The notes beneath the pieces are model-generated. The model saw only the letters and a list, made by a program, of their open reading frames with translations, did no database searches and was not told the origin of the DNA. A stretch of 64,000 nucleotides of DNA from UTCFX2 sp002050125 (GTDB lineage: Bacteria > Chloroflexota > Anaerolineae > Anaerolineales > UBA4823): contig JAOSJQ010000001.1 of the NCBI GenBank assembly GCA_027494035.1, positions 1,860,001-1,924,000 of the forward strand. Reading direction: 5' to 3'. Both the position numbers and the translations under genes were made by a program. Shown in pieces: positions 1 to 7,457 of the stretch (position 1 is the first letter of the stretch; every line of letters begins with the position of its first letter).

Positions 1-132
1 GATCAACATGACCGCTGCGACCAGCACAACCAGCCCTGGCAAATTGAAAATGAACGCCAGGAGATTCAGTGTGATGATCACAAGCTGGTTCACCTTCAGC
101 GCGGAGTGGTCAATTTTTCTAAGGTTGTCCAT
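1..132 (-). CDS. DUF4395-like membrane protein, 5' part only
   Basis: The first 44 codons of a gene that runs off the left edge. The protein starts MDNLRKIDHSALKVNQLVI and continues into a hydrophobic helix (IITLNLLAFIFNLPGLVVLVAAVML). The KVNQ start followed by a membrane helix resembles DUF4395 proteins, which are often found beside sulfur-carrier and rhodanese genes. It lies 30 bases downstream of the JAMM protease gene on the same strand, so it is probably the third gene of the cysteine synthase operon. The family call rests on a short N-terminus only. Confidence 0.55.
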   Translation of the reverse strand, partial: MDNLRKIDHSALKVNQLVIITLNLLAFIFNLPGLVVLVAAVMLI

Positions 133-162
133 AGTACACCATACCTAAGAATCCTCTGAATG

Positions 163-603
163 CTATGTAGAACCCCCGCTAGTGACTGTAATCAACTCCT
201 CCTCGAATTGAGAGCGGTCCTCCTTCAATTGCCAGGAGCGGCTGGTTTCAGCCCGGCCGGAGCGGACGCTGGTGATTATGTAGGAGAGCCAGGGCGTAGC
301 CCATTCGCGGTCGAATTCGGACGGGTATTCGGGATGATCCGGGTGGGAGTGAAACACGCCGATCACCTCCAGCCCCAGGCGGGCGGCTTTCTGCTCGCCA
401 AACAGATAATCCTGGGCGGTGAGCAGGTAACGGTTGTGCCGGGCGCTGTCCTCGCGGGCGTTGTCGAATTCGAGCAGGTCGTAGACTTGGCGCCCCGCCT
501 GGCTGACGACGCCCAGCAGCAAACCGGCGCCTTCATCCGGGTAGGCTGCCTCGCCATGAGCCTGGATGCGCTGGAACAGTTCAGATGAGATGTTGAGAGC
601 CAT
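163..603 (-). CDS. JAMM/MPN metalloprotease (Mec-like)
   Basis: A 146-residue protein with a complete JAMM zinc-protease signature: Glu24 in PDEGAG and HSHPDHPEYPSEFD at 85-98 (His85, His87, Ser95, Asp98). In actinobacteria a protein of this type (Mec) releases cysteine from the sulfur-carrier protein CysO after CysM has built it there. Here it follows a cysteine synthase gene by 58 bases, which fits that role. No CysO/MoaD-like gene is visible; it may lie beyond the left edge. The family is certain, the substrate is inferred from context. Confidence 0.85.
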   Translation of the reverse strand: MALNISSELFQRIQAHGEAAYPDEGAGLLLGVVSQAGRQVYDLLEFDNAREDSARHNRYLLTAQDYLFGEQKAARLGLEVIGVFHSHPDHPEYPSEFDREWATPWLSYIITSVRSGRAETSRSWQLKEDRSQFEEELITVTSGGST

Positions 604-661
604 TGTTTCTTTGCCAAAATTGTTCGATCATGCCAGTCAAGGGGTGAGCCTGGCGTTGAAA

Positions 662-1615
662 TTATTCGCCCGCACCCCAGAGCGCGTCGTCGCTGAGGTA
701 TTTATAGCCGGCGTCGGGGAACACTGTGACGACGACGCCCTGCGTCAGTCCCTCGGCGATTTGAATGGCAGCCTGGGCGGCTGCGCCGGAGGAAATCCCT
801 ACGAAAAGCCCCTCTTGCTGCGCCAGCTTGCGCACCATTGAATAAGCCGCCTCGGTCGAAACCTCGATGACCCGGTCGGGTACGGACGGGTCGTAAAACC
901 CCGGTCGAATCGAGCTGGCGAGGTGTTTGAGCCCCTCGAGCCCGTGGAACGGACCGTCCGGCTGAACCGCAGCCACCTGGAGGTGCGGCAGGTATTCGCG
1001 CAGGTAACTGGATACGCCGGTAAGCGTTCCGGTCGTGCCCATGCCGGCGACGAAATGCGTGATCTCGCCCATGGTCTGCTGCAGGATTTCCGGACCGGTC
1101 GTGGCGTAGTGCGCTTGCCAGTTGGCAGGGTTATCGTACTGGTTGGCGTAAAAATAGCGTTCGGGCTGTTCGGCGGCGAGCTGGCGCACAACCCGCATTG
1201 CGCCGTCCGTGCCTTCTAAAGGGTCGGTCAGGATCAACTCGGCGCCCAACGCGCGCAGGATCTTTATCCGTTCCCGGCTGGCGTTGGCGGGCAGCGCCAG
1301 GGTGACGCGCACGCCAAACGCCGCGCCCAGGGTGGCATAGGCGATGCCCATGTTGCCCGAGGTGGAGTCCAGCAGCTTTTTTCCGTTGGAGAGCGACCCG
1401 TCAGCCAGGGCGGTGCGGAGGATGTTTAGCGCCGGGCGGTCTTTGATCGACCCACCCGGGTTGAACCACTCGGCTTTGACGAGGACCTGCACGTCCGGGG
1501 AAAGGCGGCTGGTCACGCGGTGCAGAGGGATCAGCGGGGTGTTGCCCACCAGGGTTGCGAGACTAGCAGTGGCTGGCAGGCTGACCTGAATTTGGGGTAT
1601 CGTGATGATTTCCAT
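662..1615 (-). CDS. cysM: cysteine synthase, PLP-dependent (CysM/CysK family)
   Basis: A 317-residue fold-type II PLP enzyme that makes cysteine from an activated serine (O-acetyl- or O-phosphoserine) and a sulfide donor. Lys58 in NPGGSIKDRP is the Schiff-base lysine, STSGNMGIAYA is the asparagine/substrate loop, and GMGTTGT and GISSGAAAQ bind the PLP phosphate. The start is set by GGAG 8-11 bases before the ATG. The linked JAMM protease suggests it may work on a protein-bound sulfur carrier (CysM type) rather than free sulfide. Upstream lies a long structured leader driven by its own promoter. Confidence 0.88.
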   Translation of the reverse strand: MEIITIPQIQVSLPATASLATLVGNTPLIPLHRVTSRLSPDVQVLVKAEWFNPGGSIKDRPALNILRTALADGSLSNGKKLLDSTSGNMGIAYATLGAAFGVRVTLALPANASRERIKILRALGAELILTDPLEGTDGAMRVVRQLAAEQPERYFYANQYDNPANWQAHYATTGPEILQQTMGEITHFVAGMGTTGTLTGVSSYLREYLPHLQVAAVQPDGPFHGLEGLKHLASSIRPGFYDPSVPDRVIEVSTEAAYSMVRKLAQQEGLFVGISSGAAAQAAIQIAEGLTQGVVVTVFPDAGYKYLSDDALWGAGE

Positions 1616-1639
1616 CTAAAAGCTCCAGTTATATTTAAC

Positions 1640-1889
1640 CAAAAAACGGCGGACAGACATCGAAAAAGGGCGTTGCGCGTTTACTAACTCCAACACGCTT
1701 TACGAAAATTTTCTCGTAAGCGGGGTCGCAACTGCCCTTCGTCGCAGCCGGCTGGGTTGTGTCTGTCAGCCGTTTATATGCAGGTTCGGTTGAATGGTCT
1801 GTGACGAGGCGGCGGTTACAAACCCCGCCTCAAACACATGCAGCTTAACATGGGATCGATTCTCCGGTTCGGATATTTATGATAAAGTT
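1640..1889 (-). ncRNA. structured leader RNA or small RNA upstream of cysM
   Basis: The roughly 250-base transcript predicted from the promoter at 1897-1924 contains nested helices. The outer helix pairs 1644-1659 with 1760-1775 (16 bp, one mismatch). The middle helix pairs 1666-1677 with 1727-1739 (12 bp, one bulge). The apical helix pairs 1696-1705 with 1714-1722. A separate hairpin with arms GAGGCGG/CCGCCTC lies at about 1807-1832. The outer helix is followed by a T-run (GCCGTTTTTT), so it could act as a terminator or attenuator. I see no conserved core of SAM, SAH, T-box, cobalamin, FMN, TPP or Moco RNAs. A 6S-like RNA or a MITE-like inverted repeat are alternatives. Confidence 0.55.
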
Positions 1890-1896
1890 GATAGTT

Positions 1897-1924
1897 ATTA
1901 TATCGGTTTGTCGCAGCTTGTCAA
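1897..1924 (-). promoter_or_regulatory. sigma70-type promoter for the cysM leader
   Basis: On the minus strand TTGACA (1919-1924) and TATAAT (1897-1902) are separated by 16 bases. Both boxes match the consensus exactly. The -35 box overlaps the kamA stop codon, so the cysM cluster is uncoupled from kamA. The start of transcription should be near 1889. Confidence 0.75.
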
Positions 1925-3270
1925 GAGGCTGACTGTTCTTGATCCTCTTTCTCGCCCGAACCGATCCCCAGCGGCACCCATTTGCGCGCATCCTTCAGGC
2001 GGTGCTGGATGCCGCCGCGGTCATGCAGTTCATCGAAATTCTGCGGTTTAATAAACATCTCTTCGCCCGCCAACAACCCGTGGACGCCCGACTGCCCCGG
2101 TTCGGGACGCTTCGTCCCCTTGAATTTGGCTGCGTCGCGCGGGTGGTAATCCTCCGGTTCCTCGTAGGTTGTGATAAAACCCTCATAGTTGCGCAGTACC
2201 ACTTTATGGTCGGAGTAGCTGAGCAAGTAATTTGGCGAAACCGGGATCTTACCGCCGCCGCCCGGCGCGTCGATGATGTACTGGTGCACGGCATAGCCCG
2301 AGGTGTGCCCGCGCAGCCCCTCCATAATCTCGATCCCTTTGCCGACCGGGGTGCGCAAATGACCGGCGCCTTCCACTAGGTCGCACTGATAAAGATAGTA
2401 GGGGCGAACGCGGATGCGCACCAACTGCTGCACCAGTTCGCGCTGGATGTCGACGTTATCGTTGACGCCAGCCAGGAGCACCGCCTGGTTGCCAAGCGGA
2501 ATGCCCGCCCGGGTCAACCGGTCGGTTGCTTGCGCCAGCTCGAGCGAAATCTCGTTTGGATGGTTGACGTGGATGTTCATCCAAAGCGGATGATATTTTT
2601 GGAGCATAGCGGTCAATTCATCGGTCACGCGCATTGGCAGGAAGACCGGGACGCGCGACCCAATGCGCACGATCTCGATATGGGGAATTTCGCGCAAGCG
2701 GCTCAGGATCTCCTCCAGGATTTTGGGGGCGAGCACGAGCGGGTCGCCGCCTGAAAGCAGCACATCGCGCACCTGGGGGGTGCGCCGCAGGTATTCAAGC
2801 TGCATTTCGAACTCGGCGCGCGAGAAAGTGGCTGAAGGGTCGCCGACGATGCGCGAGCGCGTACAGTAGCGGCAGTAAGAGGCGCACTGGGTGGTCACAA
2901 GCATCAGTACCCGGTCCGGGTAGCGATGCACCAGCCCCGGAACCGGGGAATGGCGGTCTTCCGCCAGTGAATCTTCCATCATCGCCGTGAAAGGCACCAG
3001 TTCGGCGGCAGTCGGAACAACCTGCCGGCGGATTGGGTCGTGCGGATCATCTGGATCGATTAAGGAAATGAAATAGGGTGTGATATCCACTCGAAACAGG
3101 TTCGAGGCGGAAAGGGCTTTGCGCTCGCTAGCGGTAAGCGGGAGGACCGCTTCGAACTCATCGACGGTATTGATGCGGTTGGAAAGCTGCCAGCGCCAGT
3201 TGTTCCATTTTTCGTCCGGCACATCGGCGTAATATGGCGCGCGCTTGGAAGTGAAAGGGGTGTTTGACAT
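1921..3270 (-). CDS. kamA: lysine 2,3-aminomutase (radical SAM, PLP)
   Basis: A 449-residue radical SAM enzyme that interconverts L-lysine and L-beta-lysine. The [4Fe-4S] cluster motif is CASYCRYC with Cys129, Cys133 and Cys136, followed by TRSRIVGD. A downstream DAPGGGGKIP segment supplies the PLP-binding lysine, as in clostridial KAM. Length and motifs fit the full-length clostridial type rather than the shorter EpmB. A GGAG sequence sits 9 bases before the ATG. No beta-lysine acetyltransferase (AblB) or lysine-fermentation genes are adjacent, so whether it serves osmolyte synthesis or lysine breakdown is open. Confidence 0.92.
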   Translation of the reverse strand: MSNTPFTSKRAPYYADVPDEKWNNWRWQLSNRINTVDEFEAVLPLTASERKALSASNLFRVDITPYFISLIDPDDPHDPIRRQVVPTAAELVPFTAMMEDSLAEDRHSPVPGLVHRYPDRVLMLVTTQCASYCRYCTRSRIVGDPSATFSRAEFEMQLEYLRRTPQVRDVLLSGGDPLVLAPKILEEILSRLREIPHIEIVRIGSRVPVFLPMRVTDELTAMLQKYHPLWMNIHVNHPNEISLELAQATDRLTRAGIPLGNQAVLLAGVNDNVDIQRELVQQLVRIRVRPYYLYQCDLVEGAGHLRTPVGKGIEIMEGLRGHTSGYAVHQYIIDAPGGGGKIPVSPNYLLSYSDHKVVLRNYEGFITTYEEPEDYHPRDAAKFKGTKRPEPGQSGVHGLLAGEEMFIKPQNFDELHDRGGIQHRLKDARKWVPLGIGSGEKEDQEQSAS

Positions 3271-3541
3271 GTTGAATCTCCTTCAATTTGGCGATTTGAC
3301 ACTAACAATAAGACGAGTGCAGGTTGCGCTACACTCCGCACAATAAGCCAGCAATAATAAGGGGCGAGCTTAATGAAAAGCTAGATTGGCAAGCCGAAAA
3401 GCGGCTTTGGGCATCAAATCGGGGGATCGTGATCGGTTCGAAATAAATCGAGGGCTAGGTCGACCGCTTTCCACTGCATGTCCCGATTGTAAATGAAAAG
3501 CCGCCTGAGGTCAAATTATTGTCAGATGAGACGCCGGTATT

Positions 3542-4731
3542 TCAAGGCGCCAGCAGAACGTGTATGCTGGTCAGAAAGGTCATCGGAGACATTATCCCGC
3601 CCTCTTCGAAGACAGCCAGCAAAGCCGGGGTGGGTTCGGTAACCGAATATGGGACTTCGGCGACGAAGGTGCCGTAATCCCCCGGGACTGGAATAGCAAC
3701 CCCTGCCAGCCGCTGCCCCAGGATCTTCCCATCCTCGCCCACGAGCATGACGCGCAGCGGCTGATCGAATTCTGGTTTTGCGCGCCCGGAGACGATCAGC
3801 CTGCCGTTTTGGATCAGCGCCATCTCGACCGGGTCTTGGATAACGATTCGCTGCTGCAAGCCGGTGGGCGGGTTGAATTCGCTCATTCCCTGGCTGAGCA
3901 GGACCATTTTGACCGAGTTGACTTCGATAAGGCGACCAAAAGAATCTTCGGCGCTGATGACCAGCCGCGCCAGTTCGGCTGCGGAACTGATCTCGAAATC
4001 CATCGCAACCCCCAGCCGGGCGCTTTGCCAGGGGATATCGCGATAGGTGCGCACGTGGCGTCCGAGCAGCCGCCCGTCTTCTCCGTAAAGCTCGACGCGG
4101 ACGACCTTGGCTTCGCCGCACGTCAGGAGAGCCGATACCTCCAGCGGCGAAACGATTTTGGACAGGTCCCCGACCCGGAAGATCTGGATGCGCGCGTCCG
4201 GAATGGGCGGCGCGGCGGTGGCTGTAGGGGTTGCGGCAGCCTGGTCTGGATTGGAGGTCGAACTGGCGGTTGGGCTGGCTGGGGGAGAAGGAGATAGCTC
4301 CGCTTCGATTGCCGGCGGCGTTTCAGCGGATGGCAACTCGGTCGCAGCGGGTGGAGCAGTCGTCGGAGCGGTCGTCGGAGCGGTTGTCAGAGCGGTTGTC
4401 GCCGAAGCTGGCGGAGACGCAGAAGGAACAGCCGCGGAAGCAGGCGGTGGGGACGAGGCGGTTGCGGGGTTAGCGCTGACAACCGTTGCAGCTTCGGTTG
4501 CCAGTTCAGATGGGGGAGCGCTCTGCCCCTCGATTGCAGCCAACGTCAGCGCCGCGGCGGTTGGCAGGAACTCCGCTGGGAGCGGGGTGGTGATGTTGGG
4601 GGGAGCAATCCGGTGCAGGAGGCGAGCAGCGCCGCGGCGATCATCAGTGCGGTTCCAAAACGCCAGGTGAGTGGCGGCGGGCGCCGGCGAAGCCAGTGCA
4701 GCAATGAGATCGTGCGTAAAAGGAAATTCAT
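3542..4731 (-). pseudogene. lipoprotein with two immunoglobulin-like (Gmad2-type) domains, frameshifted
   Basis: Two frames make one protein. The first (from 4731) encodes a lipoprotein signal with lipobox LLASC. The second (ending at 3542) encodes a long Ala/Pro/Thr/Ser-rich linker and two similar beta-rich C-terminal domains (about IQIFRVGDLSKIVSPLEVSA and IVIQDPVEMALIQNGRLIVS), resembling the Gmad2 domain of spore-germination-type proteins. The frame changes in a six-base C run (4598-4603 on the plus strand shows G). One extra base there gives the continuous reading LLPPNITTPLPAEFLPTA. This is probably a sequencing error, though a slippery tract used for phase variation is possible. Likely an envelope protein of unknown function. 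Confidence 0.65.
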
Positions 4732-4807
4732 GCGGTGGATTTCGGTTTGGGTGAGGTTCTTTAACCGTTGAGGTCGTGAATTCTCCGCCGGCTGCTAAAT
4801 AGAATCA

Positions 4808-6310
4808 TCAGAGCCCGTAAATTGCTCCATACTTGGCTTTAAGATAGCGGATATAAGGGGCGGGATCGATCCGCGAACCGGTCAGGCGTTCGACCAGTTC
4901 CTGCGGCTCGAATTTGGCGCCGTGAAAATGGAGCTTTTCGCGCAGCCAACTGAGCAAAGCCGCAAAGTCGCCTCGGCGGATTTGATCCGGAAGATCGGGC
5001 ACGTCCTGATTGATGCGCTCCCAGATCTGAACCGAGATGAGGTTCCCCAGGGCGTACGTGGGGAAGTAACCGATCAGACCGCTGGACCAGTGGATATCTT
5101 GCAGCACTCCTTCGGCGTCGTTGGGCGGCGCGGCGCCCAAATATTCCTGCATGCGAGCGTTCCAGGCTTCGGGCAGATCTTTGACCTGCAATGTTCCTTC
5201 CACCAGGGCAATCTCAAGCTCAAGCCGCAGCATGATATGCAGATTATAGGTGGCTTCGTCCGCTTCAACCCGAATGTACGAAGGTTGAACGCGATTGATC
5301 CCTTTATAGAAGCGCTCCAGAGAGACATCTTTGAGCTGTGTGGGAAAACTCTCTTGGAGGGCAGGATAGAAATGCTCCCAAAACGGCAGCGACCGACCGA
5401 CCAGGTTTTCCCACAGCCTGGATTGGGATTCGTGCAGCGCCAGCGAAGCTCCCGAAGCCAGAGGAGAGCGCGCCAGAGCCGGATCGATCCCCATCTCATA
5501 AAGGGCATGACCGGCTTCATGCATGGTGCCAAACAGCGCTGCGTTGAGATAATTCGCGTTTAGGCGGGTTGTGATGCGCACATCCTGCAAGCCGATGCTC
5601 TGGGTAAACGGATGGGGTGACCGGTCCTGGCGCCCGTGCTGCCAGTCGTAACCAAACTGGCTGATAACGCGCACGCCAAAATCCCATTGTTTCTGCTCGT
5701 CGTAGTTCAGATGCAAGAACGAAGCATCTACCTGGGGCTTGGACGCAATCGCCTGGACGATCTGGACTTGCTGTGGTCTGAGGGCCTCGAAGATCGCCTG
5801 GACCTCGGCAGTTTTAAGACCCGGTTCGAAGTCGTCCAGCAGGGGGTCGTAAACATGGTCGAACGGAGCAAAGAAATGCGCATATTGGCGGCGCAGTTCG
5901 AAGATGCGCTCGGCGTGAGGTTGAAACTTACCAAAGTCGTTTTCGGCGCGCGCGGCTGCCCAAACGTGATGCGCGTTGGTGGTCGCCTGGGTAAACTCGG
6001 ACACCCATTCGGACGTGACCCGGGTTCGTTTTTCATATTCGCGGCGGGTAACCCGCACCAGGCGCGCTTCGTTCGAATCCGCCTCCCACTGACCCGCTTG
6101 TTGCTCCAGATCGGCGAGCAGCTCGCCGACATGGGGCGCAGTGAACTTGGTGTGGACGAGCGTTTGAAGCGTGCTCAACTGGAAGCCGCGCCCTTCTGCC
6201 GCCCCGACGGGCATGTAGGTCTGTTGATCCCACCCCAACAAAGCGGCGGCTTGATGCAAGTCAGCGACCTCCGCCAGGATGGTGCGCAATTCTTTCAGTT
6301 TGTTTTCCAT
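4808..6310 (-). CDS. carboxypeptidase Taq, M32 metallopeptidase
   Basis: A 500-residue cytosolic zinc carboxypeptidase that removes C-terminal residues from peptides. The zinc motif HEAGH is at 264-268. Conserved M32 stretches are also visible, such as GWDQQTYMP near residue 26, DVRITTR near 243 and HESQSRLWEN before residue 310. The length is typical of the family. It is 30 bases upstream of nothing on its own strand except the lipoprotein gene 76 bases further on, and it follows the dehydrogenase gene by 30 bases, so the two probably share a transcript. Confidence 0.93.
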   Translation of the reverse strand: MENKLKELRTILAEVADLHQAAALLGWDQQTYMPVGAAEGRGFQLSTLQTLVHTKFTAPHVGELLADLEQQAGQWEADSNEARLVRVTRREYEKRTRVTSEWVSEFTQATTNAHHVWAAARAENDFGKFQPHAERIFELRRQYAHFFAPFDHVYDPLLDDFEPGLKTAEVQAIFEALRPQQVQIVQAIASKPQVDASFLHLNYDEQKQWDFGVRVISQFGYDWQHGRQDRSPHPFTQSIGLQDVRITTRLNANYLNAALFGTMHEAGHALYEMGIDPALARSPLASGASLALHESQSRLWENLVGRSLPFWEHFYPALQESFPTQLKDVSLERFYKGINRVQPSYIRVEADEATYNLHIMLRLELEIALVEGTLQVKDLPEAWNARMQEYLGAAPPNDAEGVLQDIHWSSGLIGYFPTYALGNLISVQIWERINQDVPDLPDQIRRGDFAALLSWLREKLHFHGAKFEPQELVERLTGSRIDPAPYIRYLKAKYGAIYGL

Positions 6311-6340
6311 AGTTCTCCCTAATTCATCTATTTCAGCGGC

Positions 6341-7279
6341 TCATATAATTTGCCAGCGCAGGGGGCGGCTTTCGAGCGCTGCCAGAACTTCCTCGGCAAT
6401 GTCGACAGCCGCACGGCGCTGAGCTTCCACCGTCTGAGCGCCGATATGGGGGGTGGCGATCAGGTTTGGATGGCGGATCAGCGCGGTCTGCCCCGGCGGT
6501 TCTTGCTCGAACACATCTAAGGCGGCGCCGGCAATGCGACCCGATTCAAGACCGGCGAGCAGCGCTTGTTCGTCAACGACGCCGCCGCGCGCGGTGCAGA
6601 TCAGGTAGACGCCGGGCTTCATCAGCGCGACCGCGCGGTCGTCAATGATGTGCCGGGTGGTTTCATTTAGCGGTGTGTGAATGGTGATGATATCTGCCCG
6701 TGAATAAAGCGCGTCCAGCGCGGTTGGCTGCGCGCCTCGGCGGGCGATTTCAGCGTCAGTCAGAAAGGCGTCGTAGGCGATCGCCTTCAAGCCGAGTTGG
6801 GACGTGATCTGGACAATCCCCATACCGATGTTACCCATCCCAATAACACCCAGGGTCATTCCATTAATCTCGTTGCCGATCAGCTCTTTTTTGAGCCAGC
6901 GCCCTTCTTTCAGCGCGGCTTCGGCGCGTGGAATGGAACGCGCCAGGCAAAAGATCAGACCCAGCGTCAATTCGACCACCGCCCTGGTCGTGGAGGTGGG
7001 TGTGTTAACCACGGTGATGTTGCACGCTTGCGCTGCCGCCAGGTCGATGTTATCGACCCCGACGCCAGCCCGGCCAATCACACGCAGGCGCCGGGCGTTT
7101 CTCAGCAAGTCTGCGGTTATTCTGGTGCAGCCGCGAATGATCAGCGCGTCATATTCCGGGATCTCTTGAAGCAGCTCAGATGCGGAAATTCCGCTGCGGT
7201 CCACTACCTGGGCGTGTGGATGCAGCACGCTCTGTCCATTATTTTCTAACCCGTCGCTAATCAGGATTTTCCAGGTCAT
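6341..7279 (-). CDS. D-3-phosphoglycerate dehydrogenase-like 2-hydroxyacid dehydrogenase
   Basis: A 312-residue NAD-dependent D-2-hydroxyacid dehydrogenase. The Rossmann motif is GVIGMGNIGMGI, the catalytic arginine lies in ICTARGGVVDE, the glutamate in ALDVFEQEPP and the histidine in ATPHIGAQT. Sequence flavour is SerA (first step of serine synthesis). It is the short form without the C-terminal ACT or ASB regulatory domains of long SerA, so feedback by serine is not expected. It could supply serine for the cysteine synthase nearby, but another 2-hydroxyacid substrate is possible. AGGTGA precedes the ATG. Confidence 0.82.
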   Translation of the reverse strand: MTWKILISDGLENNGQSVLHPHAQVVDRSGISASELLQEIPEYDALIIRGCTRITADLLRNARRLRVIGRAGVGVDNIDLAAAQACNITVVNTPTSTTRAVVELTLGLIFCLARSIPRAEAALKEGRWLKKELIGNEINGMTLGVIGMGNIGMGIVQITSQLGLKAIAYDAFLTDAEIARRGAQPTALDALYSRADIITIHTPLNETTRHIIDDRAVALMKPGVYLICTARGGVVDEQALLAGLESGRIAGAALDVFEQEPPGQTALIRHPNLIATPHIGAQTVEAQRRAAVDIAEEVLAALESRPLRWQII

Positions 7280-7341
7280 TTCACCTGCTCCGTACGCCCC
7301 GCCGGCAAAATTACACGCCGTGCAGCCGTTTGCACCAGTCG

Positions 7342-7368
7342 ATTTTACCGCAGTTTCAATCGATTGAA
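7342..7368 (-). promoter_or_regulatory. candidate promoter with 14-bp palindrome upstream of the dehydrogenase
   Basis: On the minus strand TAAAAT (7342-7347) could be a -10 box. About 7 bases upstream begins the perfect palindrome TTCAATCGATTGAA (7355-7368), which covers the -35 area. A repressor bound there would block the promoter. The assignment is weak because no good -35 box is visible. Confidence 0.3.
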
Positions 7369-7457
7369 TTCAAAAAAGGAGTTTCTCGAATATCGGTAAT
7401 GTCCGAGGGGGTGCAAGATGCGCCTCGTTCGGTATTCGCCTGTGTCATTTCCCCGCG

